From Gillisia limnaea DSM 15749 (GTDB lineage Bacteria > Bacteroidota > Bacteroidia > Flavobacteriales > Flavobacteriaceae), in assembly GCF_000243235.1 (NCBI RefSeq), contig NZ_JH594605.1:66660-130659 (forward strand): a stretch of DNA of 64,000 bases, in the 5' to 3' direction. Positions 7,837 to 15,401 of this stretch are shown in pieces (position 1 is the first letter of the stretch; every line of letters starts with the position of its first letter). The notes under the pieces were generated by a model. That model had not been told where the DNA came from, ran no database searches, and saw only the letters and a list, made by a program, of their open reading frames with translations. The translations under genes were made by a program, and so were the position numbers.

Positions 7837-8484
7837 ATGAAAACCATTACTTCCTGCGTTCACAATATTTTGAGGCATCAACCCTTTTTGGATGATGCAT
7901 TGGCAAAAGACCTTATTAACTTTAGTTCCCTGGCTGCAAATTTACAACCGGAAATTGAAAAAGAATTAAGGAAGCCTGTAAAACAGGGTTCTATAATAAT
8001 GGCTTTAAGGCGTTATGCACCGCAGAAAAATCTTGCTAAAAAAACAAATTTGCGGGATATGGGAGACATCGTTGTGCGCTCTGGGATCACAGAATATACT
8101 TATTTAAATTCCAAAAGTATCATGGCCAGCCAGGCAGAATTGCTGAATATAGTTAAAAATGAGCCAGAAGTTTATTTAAATTATTCCAGCAACTACCAGG
8201 AAAGCAATATTTTAGTCTCTTTAAATTTAAAGGAGACGGTTTCAGAATGTTTCAAAAATGAAAATCTGGTTTCGGTTAAAAGTGATTTGTCCAGCATTAC
8301 CATAGCATTGCCAAAAAACAGTTCCAAAACCGTTGGCTTGTATTTCTATATATTTAAATTGCTGGCCTATGAGGGAATACCGGTTTTTGAAATGATCTCC
8401 ACTTCAAATTATTTCGCATTATTTTTGGAAAAAGAGTATATCAATCAGGCATTTTTACTACTTAATGAGATCAAGATTTCCTGA
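7837..8484 (+). CDS. ACT-domain-like regulatory protein
   Basis: A 215-residue soluble protein without a catalytic motif I can name. The N-terminal 65 residues are mainly helical; the C-terminal region (about residues 141-214: SSITIALPKNSSKTVGLYFY, LLAYEGIPVFEMIS, YFALFLEKEYINQAFLLL) has the strand-helix-strand pattern and wording of the ACT domains of aspartate kinases. It is transcribed divergently from aspartate kinase. Possible roles are amino-acid sensor or kinase partner; neither is proven. A palindrome covers its promoter. Confidence 0.6.
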   Translation: MKTITSCVHNILRHQPFLDDALAKDLINFSSLAANLQPEIEKELRKPVKQGSIIMALRRYAPQKNLAKKTNLRDMGDIVVRSGITEYTYLNSKSIMASQAELLNIVKNEPEVYLNYSSNYQESNILVSLNLKETVSECFKNENLVSVKSDLSSITIALPKNSSKTVGLYFYIFKLLAYEGIPVFEMISTSNYFALFLEKEYINQAFLLLNEIKIS

Positions 8485-8493
8485 GAAGGAATT

Positions 8494-8646
8494 CTACCAG
8501 TATTCAAAATAAACTCCTGTCATCGCTACAAGAGTAGCAAGAATGATTAAAACTATGATTATAAAGGTGGCTCCAAACCGGGTCTTTTTATTATCCTGAA
8601 GTATATAATCTTCAGATTCATTATCCTTTTTATCTCTAATTTGCAT
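8494..8646 (-). CDS. Small single-span membrane protein (50 residues)
   Basis: An open frame from ATG at 8646 to TAG at 8494-8496. The predicted peptide has a charged N-terminus (MQIRDKKDNESEDYILQ), a short basic stretch (KKTRFG) and one membrane helix FIIIVLIILATLVAMTGVYF, giving an N-in topology by the positive-inside rule. No homologous family is recognised. It starts about 120 bases downstream of the PAP2 gene on the same strand and converges with the ACT-domain gene, whose stop is 10 bases away. The bipartite charged/hydrophobic build in frame makes a real gene likely. Confidence 0.6.
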   Translation of the reverse strand: MQIRDKKDNESEDYILQDNKKTRFGATFIIIVLIILATLVAMTGVYFEYW

Positions 8647-8768
8647 TTTGCTTATTTTTTATAAACCAAAGTTAAAAATATTATCTACAAATTTTTATAA
8701 CAGAATCTTAAAGTTATTTAGTAAAATACAGTTATAAAAATATACTTCCTGAAAAATGAGAGAAGATT

Positions 8769-9515
8769 TTATTCATTTAACTCCTGTCTTGACCTTTTTC
8801 GTTTGCGAAAAATATCCATCACCTGAAATAAAATAACACAAAAGATAATCCAAATGAATCCGGCAATAAAACCTCCAACAATATCTGAAGGATAATGAAC
8901 CCCCAGGTAAACTCTGCTTATTCCAATGGCCAGAATGAGGAAGCTAAAAATTAATAGTATGCCGGTTTTAAGCCAGGTATTCATTTTAAAATTATAGAAT
9001 AAATAAATCAAAAAACCATAAAATGCAATGGCTCCCATCGCATGTCCACTTGGGTAACTCAACGTCTCTACCGCAACCAAATGAGCGGCATCCGGGCGAG
9101 CACGGTTGATCACTTGTTTTAAAGCCAAATTGGAAAGTCCTGCAATAATCATTACAAATAACATTTCCAGCACGTACCGCCAGATTTTAAACCTTAAATA
9201 GAATCCAATTGCACAAAGTGCAGTTAATATTAGATATCCATATACATCTCCCAAATCTGTGATAAATTGAAAGATCTTATTGAGCTGCGGAGAACGAAAG
9301 GAAATAATAAAATCGGTTACTGTTTGGTCAAAGCGGGAAATTGTTTTGCTCTGTAAAATCTCGGTAAGATCAATAAATAGGTTGATCCCGCCTACCACTA
9401 GAATGAGTGCTACAAAAATAGCTATCATAAAAGGTAATTGCTCATTATATTGATGCAACTTCTCCTGAAGAATTTTTTTGAATTCAATTAAAACACGGAT
9501 TATTTGTTTCCTCAT
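8769..9515 (-). CDS. PAP2-family membrane phosphatase
   Basis: A 248-residue integral membrane protein with about six hydrophobic segments. All three PAP2 acid-phosphatase motifs are present: K-x6-R-P (KQVINRARP, about 129-137), PSGH (about 150-153) and SR-x5-H-x3-D (SRVYLGVHYPSD, about 199-210). Family members dephosphorylate lipid phosphates such as undecaprenyl pyrophosphate, phosphatidylglycerol phosphate or lipid A at the outer face of the inner membrane. The substrate cannot be fixed here. The C-terminus is strongly basic (RKRKRSR). Confidence 0.88.
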   Translation of the reverse strand: MRKQIIRVLIEFKKILQEKLHQYNEQLPFMIAIFVALILVVGGINLFIDLTEILQSKTISRFDQTVTDFIISFRSPQLNKIFQFITDLGDVYGYLILTALCAIGFYLRFKIWRYVLEMLFVMIIAGLSNLALKQVINRARPDAAHLVAVETLSYPSGHAMGAIAFYGFLIYLFYNFKMNTWLKTGILLIFSFLILAIGISRVYLGVHYPSDIVGGFIAGFIWIIFCVILFQVMDIFRKRKRSRQELNE

Positions 9516-9541
9516 TTTACCTTTTCTGCTGTTTTAATAAA

Positions 9542-9549
9542 CAAATTTA
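9542..9549 (-). promoter_or_regulatory. -7 promoter element of the PAP2 gene
   Basis: Reads TAAATTTG on the minus strand, matching TAnnTTTG, 26 bases before the start codon. No -33 element is evident. Confidence 0.4.
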
Positions 9550-9642
9550 TAAATTTTTAAGTTTAATCAGGGAATTGAATTTAAAACTATTCAACAAGCA
9601 TCCTTTGGCTGCTTTTCTCTTACTTAAACTATGATAACACTA

Positions 9643-9842
9643 AGGTATGTAGAGGTCTCGTTAAAAAAATGCACCAGACGTAACCTACTTTCAGAAATCA
9701 AAAACCTTAGGCAGGCCCGCCCGAAAAAAAAAGGCGGGCCCACGAGGTATGTAGAGGCTGCTATCCGGAAAAAAATACTTTTAAAAACTCGAGGCATCCC
9801 CATAGCTACCGGGCCGGGGAACCTGCCCGACGGTCAGGCAAG
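9643..9842. repeat. GC-rich intergenic repeat cassette
   Basis: This 200-base stretch contrasts with its AT-rich surroundings. It holds the direct repeat AGGTATGTAGAGG (9643-9655 and 9745-9757), an inverted repeat GGCCCGCC (9714-9721)/GGCGGGCC (9733-9740) around an A-rich loop, and at 9822-9839 an imperfect palindrome CCTGCCCGACGGTCAGGC of the REP-like kind I associate with Bacteroidota intergenic repeats. A 71-codon frame spans it but reads like translated repeat. It lies in the 358-base gap between the PAP2 and 3D-lipoprotein genes (9516-9873), which holds nothing else apart from the PAP2 -7 element. Confidence 0.6.
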
Positions 9843-9873
9843 CTAAACCCGCTTGAGGGATTAAACAGGTTTA

Positions 9874-10323
9874 TTATTTCAAAGAAACGCTGTCTTGAGG
9901 GATCAAATAATGAATAAAAATTCTTTTGCGTCCCCAATTCCTGGCTTTTTGAACATCCTCACCCATATAAATATCGATTTTGTTTTTCCATCGATGATGC
10001 ATTTTATCTTTTACAAAAAATATCCCTTCCAAACCTTCTATTCTAACCGGGGTATTATATTCCAGGCCTTTTCGTATTAGATCCCGGGAAACGGCAATTA
10101 CTTTCATGTTTGGTTTTAAGGTGTCTCCCCAAGCAGTAATTTTAGGATTCCCCTCTGTTTGAGTCGAAGTGGAATTATAGGCAGATGCACTGACCCTTAA
10201 GGTTTGCCATGCTGCCTTTGGAATTTCCTTTGTGTTAGTATAAGATTCACAGGATGAAAACCCAAAAATGGAATAAAGCAATACAACAAATAGTGTAAGA
10301 TTTATAGAATTGAGCTTTATCAT
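9874..10323 (-). CDS. 3D-domain lipoprotein
   Basis: A 149-residue exported protein. A hydrophobic signal (residues 7-22) ends in a lipobox-like FSSC with the acylated Cys at 25. The mature part matches the 3D domain (named for three aspartates) of double-psi-beta-barrel enzymes: VSASAYNST, TAWGDTLKPNMKVIAVSRDL, then VKDKMHHRWKNKIDIYMG with paired Asp residues. In Gram-positive and some Gram-negative proteins this fold cleaves peptidoglycan (MltA/RpfB-like); here catalytic activity is unproven. Likely periplasmic, membrane-anchored cell-wall enzyme. It follows the oxidoreductase gene by 43 bases on the same strand. Confidence 0.75.
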   Translation of the reverse strand: MIKLNSINLTLFVVLLYSIFGFSSCESYTNTKEIPKAAWQTLRVSASAYNSTSTQTEGNPKITAWGDTLKPNMKVIAVSRDLIRKGLEYNTPVRIEGLEGIFFVKDKMHHRWKNKIDIYMGEDVQKARNWGRKRIFIHYLIPQDSVSLK

Positions 10324-10366
10324 AAAATGTATTTCCTATTATAATTCCCGAATTCATATAAATTGC

Positions 10367-11830
10367 TTAATACAAAGTCCATCCTTCTCTATATTCCCTT
10401 TTTACAAATTGGTTAGCCTCTTCAAAATTAGTAACCCTCATACTTTCTGCATCCCAAAGCATTTTAATATCTCTTCCCGGATATTCAAAAACTGTTCTAC
10501 CTTCCTGATTTGTAGTGGTCTTCCTGATATCTTGCCCACGAATAGCCAAATTGGCAATTAATAAAGTTTCGGTTAAAGGACCTGCGATCTCAAATGGAGA
10601 GCTCAATTCTTTCTTGCCATATCCGGCAATAGCACCTTCAACCCATTGGGCATAATGTCCATCTGCTCCACCGGGTACACGTACAAATTGTTCCGGAACA
10701 TTTACTTCCTCTGTTCTTGAAATTGGAAGTAATTTAGGATTTTCACCATAGGTCCCACACATCATTTTCCCTTTAGACCCTATAAACAGGACTCCATTTC
10801 CTCCATCCCCAAAGGTCTCATTAGGTCCAAGTTCTTCTGGTCTCATAGGTTTTATTCCGCCATCCATCCAATGCAAAGTAACATCTCCGGCAGATTTCTC
10901 GGTTCCGGGAAACGTCATGATCACATGGCTTGAGGGAGGACAACTTTCAGGAAAATAACCTCTTTTAAATTCATCTACATAAACACTACCTACACTGCAT
11001 TGTACATCTTTGGGATATGTTAAATCCAGAACTCTGTAAGGAGCCTCTATCAAATGACATCCCATATCTCCAATTGCTCCGGTGCCGTAATCCCACCATC
11101 CGCGCCAGTTAAAGGGTACAAGTCCATCGATATAATTCTTTTCAGGGGCAGTTCCCAACCATAAATCCCAATCTAATCCTTCCGGGATAGCTGCTCCGGT
11201 TTCCGGCCAGGGAATTCCCTGAGGCCAAACCGGACGGTCTGTCCATACATACACTTCATTCACATCACCTATAAGCCCTGCATTAAACCATTCCCTTAAT
11301 TTTCTAACACCATCTCCAGAGGCTCCCTGGTTTCCCATTTGGGTTACTACTTTATATTTTTTAGCAGCATCTGTAAGTGCTCTTGCCTCAAAAATATCAT
11401 GGGTTAATGGTTTTTGAACATAAACATGTTTACCCAATTCCATCGCGGCCATAGTTTGTACTGCGTGGTTATGATCTGGTGTGGAAATCGAGACTGCATC
11501 AAAATTTTTGTGTTCTTTATCCAACATTTCACGATAGTCCTTATAATATTTAGCTTTGGGAAAACGCGCAATGGAAGCAGCCGCTCTCCTGTCATCAACA
11601 TCACATAAAAATCCAATATCTGCTTTTCCGGATTCCGCAAAACTGTTAATATCGCTTTGTCCTTTCCCTCCTACTCCTATTCCTGCTATAATTAACCTAT
11701 CACTAGGAGCCAAAAATCCAGAGCCACCCATCACGTGACGTGGAATGATCATCACACCTGTTGCTGCAAGAGCTGTATTTTTTATAAAATTTCTTCTAGA
11801 ATCTGGAGTAATGTTTTTCTTATTTAACAT
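10367..11830 (-). CDS. Tat-exported Gfo/Idh/MocA family oxidoreductase
   Basis: A 487-residue protein. A twin-arginine signal, SRRNFIKNTALAATG, occupies residues 11-25, so it is folded with its cofactor in the cytoplasm and exported. The Rossmann part includes IAGIGVGGKGQSDI (about 49-62) and the catalytic-domain signature VQKPLTHDIFEARALTDAAK (about 139-158) with the E/Q-K-P motif of the family. A C-terminal alpha/beta domain follows. Exported relatives act on sugars and glycans, some as NAD-dependent glycoside hydrolases or epimerases; the substrate is unknown here. No SusC/D partner is nearby. Confidence 0.87.
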   Translation of the reverse strand: MLNKKNITPDSRRNFIKNTALAATGVMIIPRHVMGGSGFLAPSDRLIIAGIGVGGKGQSDINSFAESGKADIGFLCDVDDRRAAASIARFPKAKYYKDYREMLDKEHKNFDAVSISTPDHNHAVQTMAAMELGKHVYVQKPLTHDIFEARALTDAAKKYKVVTQMGNQGASGDGVRKLREWFNAGLIGDVNEVYVWTDRPVWPQGIPWPETGAAIPEGLDWDLWLGTAPEKNYIDGLVPFNWRGWWDYGTGAIGDMGCHLIEAPYRVLDLTYPKDVQCSVGSVYVDEFKRGYFPESCPPSSHVIMTFPGTEKSAGDVTLHWMDGGIKPMRPEELGPNETFGDGGNGVLFIGSKGKMMCGTYGENPKLLPISRTEEVNVPEQFVRVPGGADGHYAQWVEGAIAGYGKKELSSPFEIAGPLTETLLIANLAIRGQDIRKTTTNQEGRTVFEYPGRDIKMLWDAESMRVTNFEEANQFVKREYREGWTLY

Positions 11831-12289
11831 ATTAAGGTTTTGAGGTTAAAAATTAACAAAAGGAAAAAGTATGAAATTTTCCTTAAATATAAGGAGCGGT
11901 TAAAAAAATAATTTTAAAACATTGGTGTTCAATAAAAGCAAAACCATCAAAGATGGCTTCTTATTAGCCTAATCCTAAGATTAAAAATTTCAAAAACTCC
12001 TAAAAAATGACAAAAACGCAAAAACTGACAAATTTTCAGATAACACAATTACAAAATAAATTTATTAGGAGTTAAGGCTCATTTATCGCTGGTTACCATT
12101 ATAACTAGGCTTATTGCCGAAAAGATCTGTTTATTTTGCTTCAGAATCCTTGAAAACGGCCTCTAAATCCAATCTCTGTACTTTGGCTTGGTTTTGGCAC
12201 AACCTATTATAACAGAGTAAAAATTAAAAAAAGAGTCCTGTTATCAATAATGATTAAGGGTCTGTTTTTAAAATTGAAAAAACAATATT
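11831..12289. other. 459-base divergent intergenic region
   Basis: AT-rich spacer between the oxidoreductase (minus) and FKBP (plus) genes. I find no credible reading frame. Near-consensus promoter fragments are present (TACTTTG around 12179 and TTTTGGCAC around 12193) but none with correct spacing. Nothing resembles a tRNA or mobile-element end. Confidence 0.5.
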
Positions 12290-12718
12290 ATGAGTCAAGT
12301 AAAACAAAACGACACGGTAAAGGTACATTACACAGGGAAACTTGCAGATGGGCAGGTCTTTGACACTTCTGAAGGAAAAGAACCTATTGAGTTCACCTTA
12401 GGACAGGGTCAATTGATACCTGGATTTGAGAAAGGTCTTCTCGATATGAAATTAAACGAGAAAAAAACTGTCAATATTCCCAAAGAAGAAGCTTATGGTG
12501 AACCACGGGCAGAACTAGTTCAGGAAGTAGAAAAAAATCAACTTCCCGAAGAGATCAAACCTGAAGTTGGAATGGGCCTTGTTTCTAAAACTCCGGATGG
12601 ACAGGAAATGAATCTTGTAGTATCTGAAGTTAAGGAAAATACGATTGTAGTAGATGGCAATCATCCTTTAGCAGGAAAAGATCTGGTTTTTGATCTTGAA
12701 GTGGTTGAGATCAAATAA
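12290..12718 (+). CDS. FKBP-type peptidyl-prolyl isomerase, SlyD-like
   Basis: A 142-residue protein. The FKBP half reads VKVHYTGKLADGQVFDTSEG (residues 10-29) and FTLGQGQLIPGFEKGLLDMK (about 34-53); an inserted flap (about 70-125) matches the insert-in-flap chaperone domain of SlyD; the FKBP strand resumes with HPLAGKDLVFDLEVVEI. It catalyses prolyl cis-trans isomerisation and assists folding in the cytoplasm, as no signal peptide is present. The metal-binding His/Cys tail of E. coli SlyD is absent. A strong terminator follows, so it is probably monocistronic. Confidence 0.88.
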   Translation: MSQVKQNDTVKVHYTGKLADGQVFDTSEGKEPIEFTLGQGQLIPGFEKGLLDMKLNEKKTVNIPKEEAYGEPRAELVQEVEKNQLPEEIKPEVGMGLVSKTPDGQEMNLVVSEVKENTIVVDGNHPLAGKDLVFDLEVVEIK

Positions 12719-12768
12719 GAAATTATTAGAATAAAGCTTTTAACAAAGTATAAAAATTCTATTTTTAG

Positions 12769-12799
12769 AAAAGGCCAGAAAGAAATTTCTGGCCTTTTT
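12769..12799 (+). terminator. Rho-independent terminator of the FKBP gene
   Basis: Arms AAAAGGCCAGAAA (12769-12781) and TTTCTGGCCTTTT (12786-12798) with a 4-base loop and T-run on the 3' side. Confidence 0.85.
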
Positions 12800-12946
12800 A
12801 CATGAGTGAAATTTGAAAGTTTGCGTAGTTATCTGACCTTGTTTTTCATATCCGGTTTTTAAAGAACAAAGAGGTTAAATTTTTCAGAAAAACTTTTATA
12901 AGCGGGAGAGTCTTGGTATATTTTGAAAAAGTAATAAAATAAAATA

Positions 12947-13360
12947 ATGATAAGAAAAGCAACAGCCGTTTGGAACGGAACGATTAAGGAAGGAAAAGGA
13001 ACTATAAGTACCGAAAGCGGAGTTTTAAAAGATGCCCAATATTCCTTCAAAACCAGATTTGAAAATGGAATTGGTACAAATCCTGAAGAGCTTATAGGTG
13101 CTGCGCATTCGGGATGTTTCACTATGCAATTATCGGCATACTTAACCGAAGAGGATTTTAGTCCTGAGAAACTTGAAACAACCTGCGAAATAACTTTTGA
13201 AGATGGGGAGGTAACAAAATCCCATTTGAAACTTAAGGCCACGGTCCCCAATATTAAAAAAGATGAATTTGATAATTTGGTGAAAAAAGCAAAAGAAAAT
13301 TGCCCGCTTTCCAAACTTCTAAAAACCAAAATTACTGTCGAGGCCACATTAAACGAGTAG
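12947..13360 (+). CDS. OsmC-family peroxiredoxin
   Basis: A 137-residue OsmC/Ohr superfamily protein. The two catalytic cysteines are visible: AAHSGCFTMQ (Cys about 64) and ENCPLSKLL (Cys about 122). Such proteins reduce organic hydroperoxides in the cytoplasm with help from dihydrolipoamide-type reductants. The start MIRKATAVWNGTIKEGKGTI is the usual family beginning. It lies alone between the FKBP terminator and a bidirectional terminator. An antisense frame of similar length exists but is only a shadow. Confidence 0.9.
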   Translation: MIRKATAVWNGTIKEGKGTISTESGVLKDAQYSFKTRFENGIGTNPEELIGAAHSGCFTMQLSAYLTEEDFSPEKLETTCEITFEDGEVTKSHLKLKATVPNIKKDEFDNLVKKAKENCPLSKLLKTKITVEATLNE

Positions 13361-13460
13361 TTTATACTATTTTAATACATTCTCAAGTTGATTTTTCTTT
13401 GCCAAAAAGGCCTATAATAAAATAATATTGATGATTGGCCAATTTAAAAAAATAAATTCG

Positions 13461-13500
13461 CACCTCACCATACCAATCTTAGGATGTGGTGAGGTGTTTT
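13461..13500. terminator. Bidirectional terminator between osmC and amidohydrolase genes
   Basis: Perfect arms CACCTCACCA (13461-13470) and TGGTGAGGTG (13487-13496), followed by TTTTATTTT on the plus strand; on the minus strand an A/T-rich tract follows. The plus-strand U-tract partly overlaps the stop codon of the minus-strand gene. Confidence 0.8.
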
Positions 13501-14182
13501 ATTTTAGAGAATTTTTGAGGGCATGAAATATCCGATCTTTTAGTGCTTCTGGCATTTGATTTTCAACTGAATATTTTTGATTAATTTCCATTTCAATTCC
13601 TGAATAATTCTGAGGAAATTTTTTGCGTAAATAGGTAGTAAACCCATCTGCTTTCCCCAAATAAGGGTAATTAAATCGAACCTTAAATTGAGATCCGGGC
13701 GTGATAAGTTGATTTTTTAAAATTTTGCAGTAATTTTTTTCTTCTACCTTTGAGGGATCAAATAACAACCCAATATCCGTATTCCTGACATTTCCATTCA
13801 ATTCCGAAGAAAAACTGTGCACTGAAATATGGAGTACCTTCTCCCCTTTCGACAGTATCTCTGCGATTAACGCTTCAACTGAATCCCGATACGGAAGATA
13901 AAACCGCCTCACAAGCCTATTTTTTTCTTCTGAAGATAAATTTTTAGTGAATTCTGAAAATAATGCAGGATGATGAAACGAGCGGTTAAGTTCTATGAGT
14001 AATCGACTTGTCGTGCTGTAAAAACTATAATCTGCCAAATCCCTAAGGAAAATAAAAAGGTCCATTCCACCGGGATCATATCCGCGATGAGAATTGAGAA
14101 CCTTGCCTGCATTTATAAAATATTTCTGATATTCCTCCGGAATCTCATTCCCCCCGTGTTCACAGGTTAGAAGGAGTTTCAT
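13499..14182 (-). CDS. N-formylglutamate amidohydrolase family protein
   Basis: A 227-residue metal-dependent hydrolase of the N-formylglutamate amidohydrolase (FGase) family, related to peptidases of the phosphorylase/hydrolase fold. Motifs seen are LTCEHGGNEIP (residues 5-15), HRGYDPGGMDL (about 33-43), LIELNRSFHH (about 62-71) and HISVHSFSS (about 119-127). In the histidine-degradation pathway FGase releases glutamate from N-formylglutamate, but no hut genes occur here. Its ATG overlaps the stop of the GCS2-type ligase gene by 4 bases (ATGA), so it is third in an amidoligase operon and probably hydrolyses an amide made or used by those enzymes. Confidence 0.82.
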   Translation of the reverse strand: MKLLLTCEHGGNEIPEEYQKYFINAGKVLNSHRGYDPGGMDLFIFLRDLADYSFYSTTSRLLIELNRSFHHPALFSEFTKNLSSEEKNRLVRRFYLPYRDSVEALIAEILSKGEKVLHISVHSFSSELNGNVRNTDIGLLFDPSKVEEKNYCKILKNQLITPGSQFKVRFNYPYLGKADGFTTYLRKKFPQNYSGIEMEINQKYSVENQMPEALKDRIFHALKNSLK

Positions 14183-15399
14183 GGTTTAAAAAGGGTGTTT
14201 TCCAGTAGGCACTTGCCCAGGTTGGAATATAGTTTTTGGAATTTTCCTTCAGAAAAATCTCCGTCCAATGAATTCAAGATCCGGGTGGCTAAACTTCCAT
14301 TTTTCAGAATAAACTCAAGAGTGTCCCGGTGTTTTTCAGAAATTTCCTCTTTTACCCGCTCGTACAAAATTGCCCAAAGCATTCCTGCAGAACAATTTTT
14401 GCCAACATCAAATAAATTGAGATAGGAATCATTTGTTATAAGAGTGGTTTCAGCATCGCGAATCACCTCATTGAAAATCTCAAACAAATCATCTTCATGC
14501 CAGGTTTTTTGATCTTCCAGGGTAACGAGTTCCTGGCTTACCAGAAGTTTGAGAACTTCAATAACCAAAACAGCTATAGCAACATCGGCTTTTGGGCATT
14601 CCTGTATATCAATGACTCTTATTTCTATGGCATTCCTGTCAAACCTGGCAATGGCTCCGCGGGAATTTAGAAAATGATGATCCAGAATATGTTCTATATC
14701 GTGCGGTTTGATCGCCTTATTTATAGGTTCAAAGATCCTTTTGAAATAATCTTCCTTATTGAACACCTGCTCTGGAATAACTTTTCCGGTCATTTCAGGA
14801 ATTTCCTTCTGATTGGTTTTATAAACATTCATCCGGGCATCTTTAAAGCCCGTGTTTTTTCCTTCAAATATTGGAGAACTCGCACTTAGCGCAGGAATAA
14901 TGGGCAATAAAATGCGTACTGCCGCGTGTAGTTTTCCAAACTCTATATCATCAAAAAACGGCAAATTCAAATGCATACTTTGCACATTGCTCCAACCATG
15001 ACCGCGGCAATCGAAGATGCGGTTATACAGCGCATAAATTTTGCTATAACTATGCTGCCATAATTTCATTTCCGTTTCCGGATTCATAAGTGGATGTGAT
15101 GCTGTAGGCCATAAAGTCGTATTTAGAGGCTCCAGTAATTCATTTATTTCCCGGATGTTTTCTGCAAAAAGCAAATCCAGATTTTCCAAATCTGCAGTAG
15201 GGCCATTGGTCTTTAATTCAACCACATGAGCGACCAGCTCGTTGCTCCACTCTATCTTTCCATTATCAACATCTGAAGTGATCGCACCTGTTTTAGAGAT
15301 CATAAGCTCATCTACTATGGGGGCTACTTTTAAACTGGTTTTATTTACCAGCATATATTCCAGCTCGATCCCAAAAACTTCAAAAAGGTGATAGCTCAT
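14179..15399 (-). CDS. GCS2-type carboxylate-amine ligase
   Basis: A 406-residue member of the glutamate-cysteine ligase type 2 (YbdK/EgtA-like) family. The active-site start FGIELEYMLVN (residues 9-19) carries the conserved E-x-E metal/ATP ligands; HGWSNVQSMHLNLPF (about 134-148) and RNAIEIRVIDIQECPKADVA (about 255-274) are the other conserved blocks. The family joins an amino group to a glutamate-like gamma-carboxylate with ATP. The substrate here is unknown. Middle gene of the operon: 2 bases after the ATP-grasp gene stop, 4-base overlap with the amidohydrolase. Confidence 0.83.
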   Translation of the reverse strand: MSYHLFEVFGIELEYMLVNKTSLKVAPIVDELMISKTGAITSDVDNGKIEWSNELVAHVVELKTNGPTADLENLDLLFAENIREINELLEPLNTTLWPTASHPLMNPETEMKLWQHSYSKIYALYNRIFDCRGHGWSNVQSMHLNLPFFDDIEFGKLHAAVRILLPIIPALSASSPIFEGKNTGFKDARMNVYKTNQKEIPEMTGKVIPEQVFNKEDYFKRIFEPINKAIKPHDIEHILDHHFLNSRGAIARFDRNAIEIRVIDIQECPKADVAIAVLVIEVLKLLVSQELVTLEDQKTWHEDDLFEIFNEVIRDAETTLITNDSYLNLFDVGKNCSAGMLWAILYERVKEEISEKHRDTLEFILKNGSLATRILNSLDGDFSEGKFQKLYSNLGKCLLENTLFKP

Positions 15400-15401
15400 A
15401 C

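Noticed and set aside
9631-9846. 71-codon plus-strand open frame in the gap before the 3D lipoprotein gene
   Set aside because: It is a translation of the repeat cassette: both copies of the direct repeat yield RYVE, and the GC inverted repeat yields ARPKKKGGP. No start signal or domain.
12189-12212. TTTTGGCAC as a sigma-54 promoter for the FKBP gene
   Set aside because: The bases 10 positions after GG are TA, so there is no -12 element; only the -24 half matches.
12859-13347. 162-codon minus-strand frame
   Set aside because: Lies exactly antisense to the clear OsmC gene, with hydrophobic, low-complexity content and no recognised motif.
13499-14182. Assigning the amidohydrolase to histidine degradation (hutG)
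   Set aside because: No hutH, hutU or hutI nearby, and the gene is coupled by overlap to an amidoligase gene.
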